Source: Kordia sp.
GTDB taxonomy: Bacteria > Bacteroidota > Bacteroidia > Flavobacteriales > Flavobacteriaceae
Length of the DNA stretch: 64,000 nucleotides
Direction of reading: 5' to 3'
NCBI GenBank assembly: GCA_002733415.1
Contig: NVVR01000002.1
Coordinates: 64,001-128,000, forward strand
Positions 63,386-64,000 of the stretch are shown one piece after another. Below the pieces are notes generated by a model. It was not told where the DNA came from. It saw nothing but the letters and a program-made list of their open reading frames with translations, and did not search any database. Positions within the stretch are counted from its first letter, which is position 1. The number at the start of each line of letters is the position of its first letter. The position numbers were made by a program, and so were the translations under genes.

Positions 63386-64000
63386 CTATTTCTTCTTTTT
63401 GTGTTTTAAAACTTCTGCGTCAATGTAAAAAATGATTTCTTCCGCGATGTTTTTAATTAAATCGCCAACACGTTCCATTTTTTTTATAACGGAAAATAAT
63501 AATAGTGCTTCTGATATAATGTTATTGTCTTTTTTAATTTCAATTTCAAGAACAGCGAAAGAATCAGTATTTATTTTGTCTAGTACTTTGTCTTTTTGAA
63601 AGACTTTTCTAGCAGTCTTTACATCCTTGTTCTCATAGGCTTCAGCTATGTTCTCAAGCATTTTTACAATAGTATCGTACATGGTATGAAATTGTAATAC
63701 TTCAAATAAATGTGGAGGTATTTTTTTATCAACCTCAACTACGTATTTAGAAATGCTGTACGCATGATCTGCAATTCTTTCTAAATCAAAATTAATTTTT
63801 CTGATAGCCATAATAAACCGTAGGTCGTTAGCTACGGGGTTGTAAAGTGCTAAAAATTTCTCGCAATTTTTTTCAATACGTAAATCTAATGCGTTTACAC
63901 GTACTTCATTTAATATTACTTCTTCTGCTAAATCACTGTCATGATTTAAAAATGCATCTTTAGATTTTTCTAATTGAGACGTACAAATAGCCAGCATTTC
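63386..64000 (-). CDS. phoU: PhoU-family phosphate regulator, 5' end outside the window
   Basis: 205 visible residues of a helical PhoU: NEVRVNALDLRIEKNCEKFLALYNPVANDLRFIMAIRKINFDLERIADHAYSISKYV, and in the second repeat ALLLFSVIKKMERVGDLIKNIAEEIIFYI, each with the E.ADHa metal-binding pattern. The frame continues to the window edge: the Met at 63997 is preceded by GAA and lies at a position that is internal in other PhoU proteins. The C-terminus ends in KHKKKK. It acts with the downstream pit gene. Confidence 0.88.
   Translation of the reverse strand, partial: EMLAICTSQLEKSKDAFLNHDSDLAEEVILNEVRVNALDLRIEKNCEKFLALYNPVANDLRFIMAIRKINFDLERIADHAYSISKYVVEVDKKIPPHLFEVLQFHTMYDTIVKMLENIAEAYENKDVKTARKVFQKDKVLDKINTDSFAVLEIEIKKDNNIISEALLLFSVIKKMERVGDLIKNIAEEIIFYIDAEVLKHKKKK

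Overview
The window is a piece of a flavobacterial chromosome (Bacteroidota, Flavobacteriaceae; the gene content resembles Tenacibaculum or Polaribacter, but the genus is inference). It is AT-rich. Many intergenic regions carry the Bacteroidota promoter element TAnnTTTG. Family markers include gliding and type IX secretion genes (gldE, gldD, porT, a T9SS-sorted protein), DUF4270 next to glmS, an atpD-atpC pair away from other ATP synthase genes, and an ATP-cone on NrdB rather than NrdA. No tRNA, rRNA, CRISPR array, transposase or prophage was found, so most of the window is core genome with small islands of accessory or decaying sequence.

Layout. 0-8.3 kb: panC-panD (pantothenate) on the minus strand. 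Divergent from them run a glycogen-synthase-like domain protein, a DUF4270 lipoprotein and glmS, followed by atpD-atpC. A frameshifted relic lies between glmS and atpD. 8.5-10 kb: a Skp/OmpH-like periplasmic protein, then a DUF2975 membrane protein with a small XRE regulator whose promoter is flanked by two operator-like dyads. 10.2-16.2 kb: a biotin locus, bioF-DUF2007-bioD-bioA-ketosynthase, then bioB with its own promoter and leader. 16.2-20.1 kb: an outer-membrane-type protein, recX, and a tandem family of secreted proteins in which copy 1 is intact, copy 2 is short and copies 3 and 4 are pseudogenes. 20.2-29.5 kb: RNase G, a 29-residue basic protein, HU, mutY, ssb, gldE, a haem-motif lipoprotein, pheS and gldD. 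gldE and gldD, usually neighbours, are separated here.

29.5-41 kb: a zinc metallopeptidase, HupE-like protein, dCMP deaminase, S41 protease, FAD oxidoreductase, MarC, DUF3109, the nrdB-nrdA ribonucleotide reductase, a small membrane protein, and an HMA-domain lipoprotein with a metallothionein-like tail. 41-54.7 kb: a DMT permease, a paired M16 peptidase (active subunit plus pseudo-enzyme), porT, a PAP2-like protein, rpoN, asnS, an MMPL/RND exporter, frr and pyrH. 55-58 kb: rplM-rpsI-rpsB-tsf with structured intergenic RNA. 58-64 kb: a T9SS-sorted secreted protein, a TPR/HTH regulator, and phoU-pit for phosphate.

Observations most worth follow-up: the ketosynthase inside the biotin operon, the four-copy decaying secreted family, a small inverted-repeat (MITE-like) element present in two diverged copies, dyads flanking the XRE/DUF2975 promoter, a plus-strand terminator with no gene in front of it (candidate small RNA), a gldD with no standard start codon in a usable place, the Cys-rich HMA lipoprotein, and a perfect palindrome upstream of pit. 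I found no clear new defence or mobile system; the novelty here is modest and mostly regulatory or accessory.
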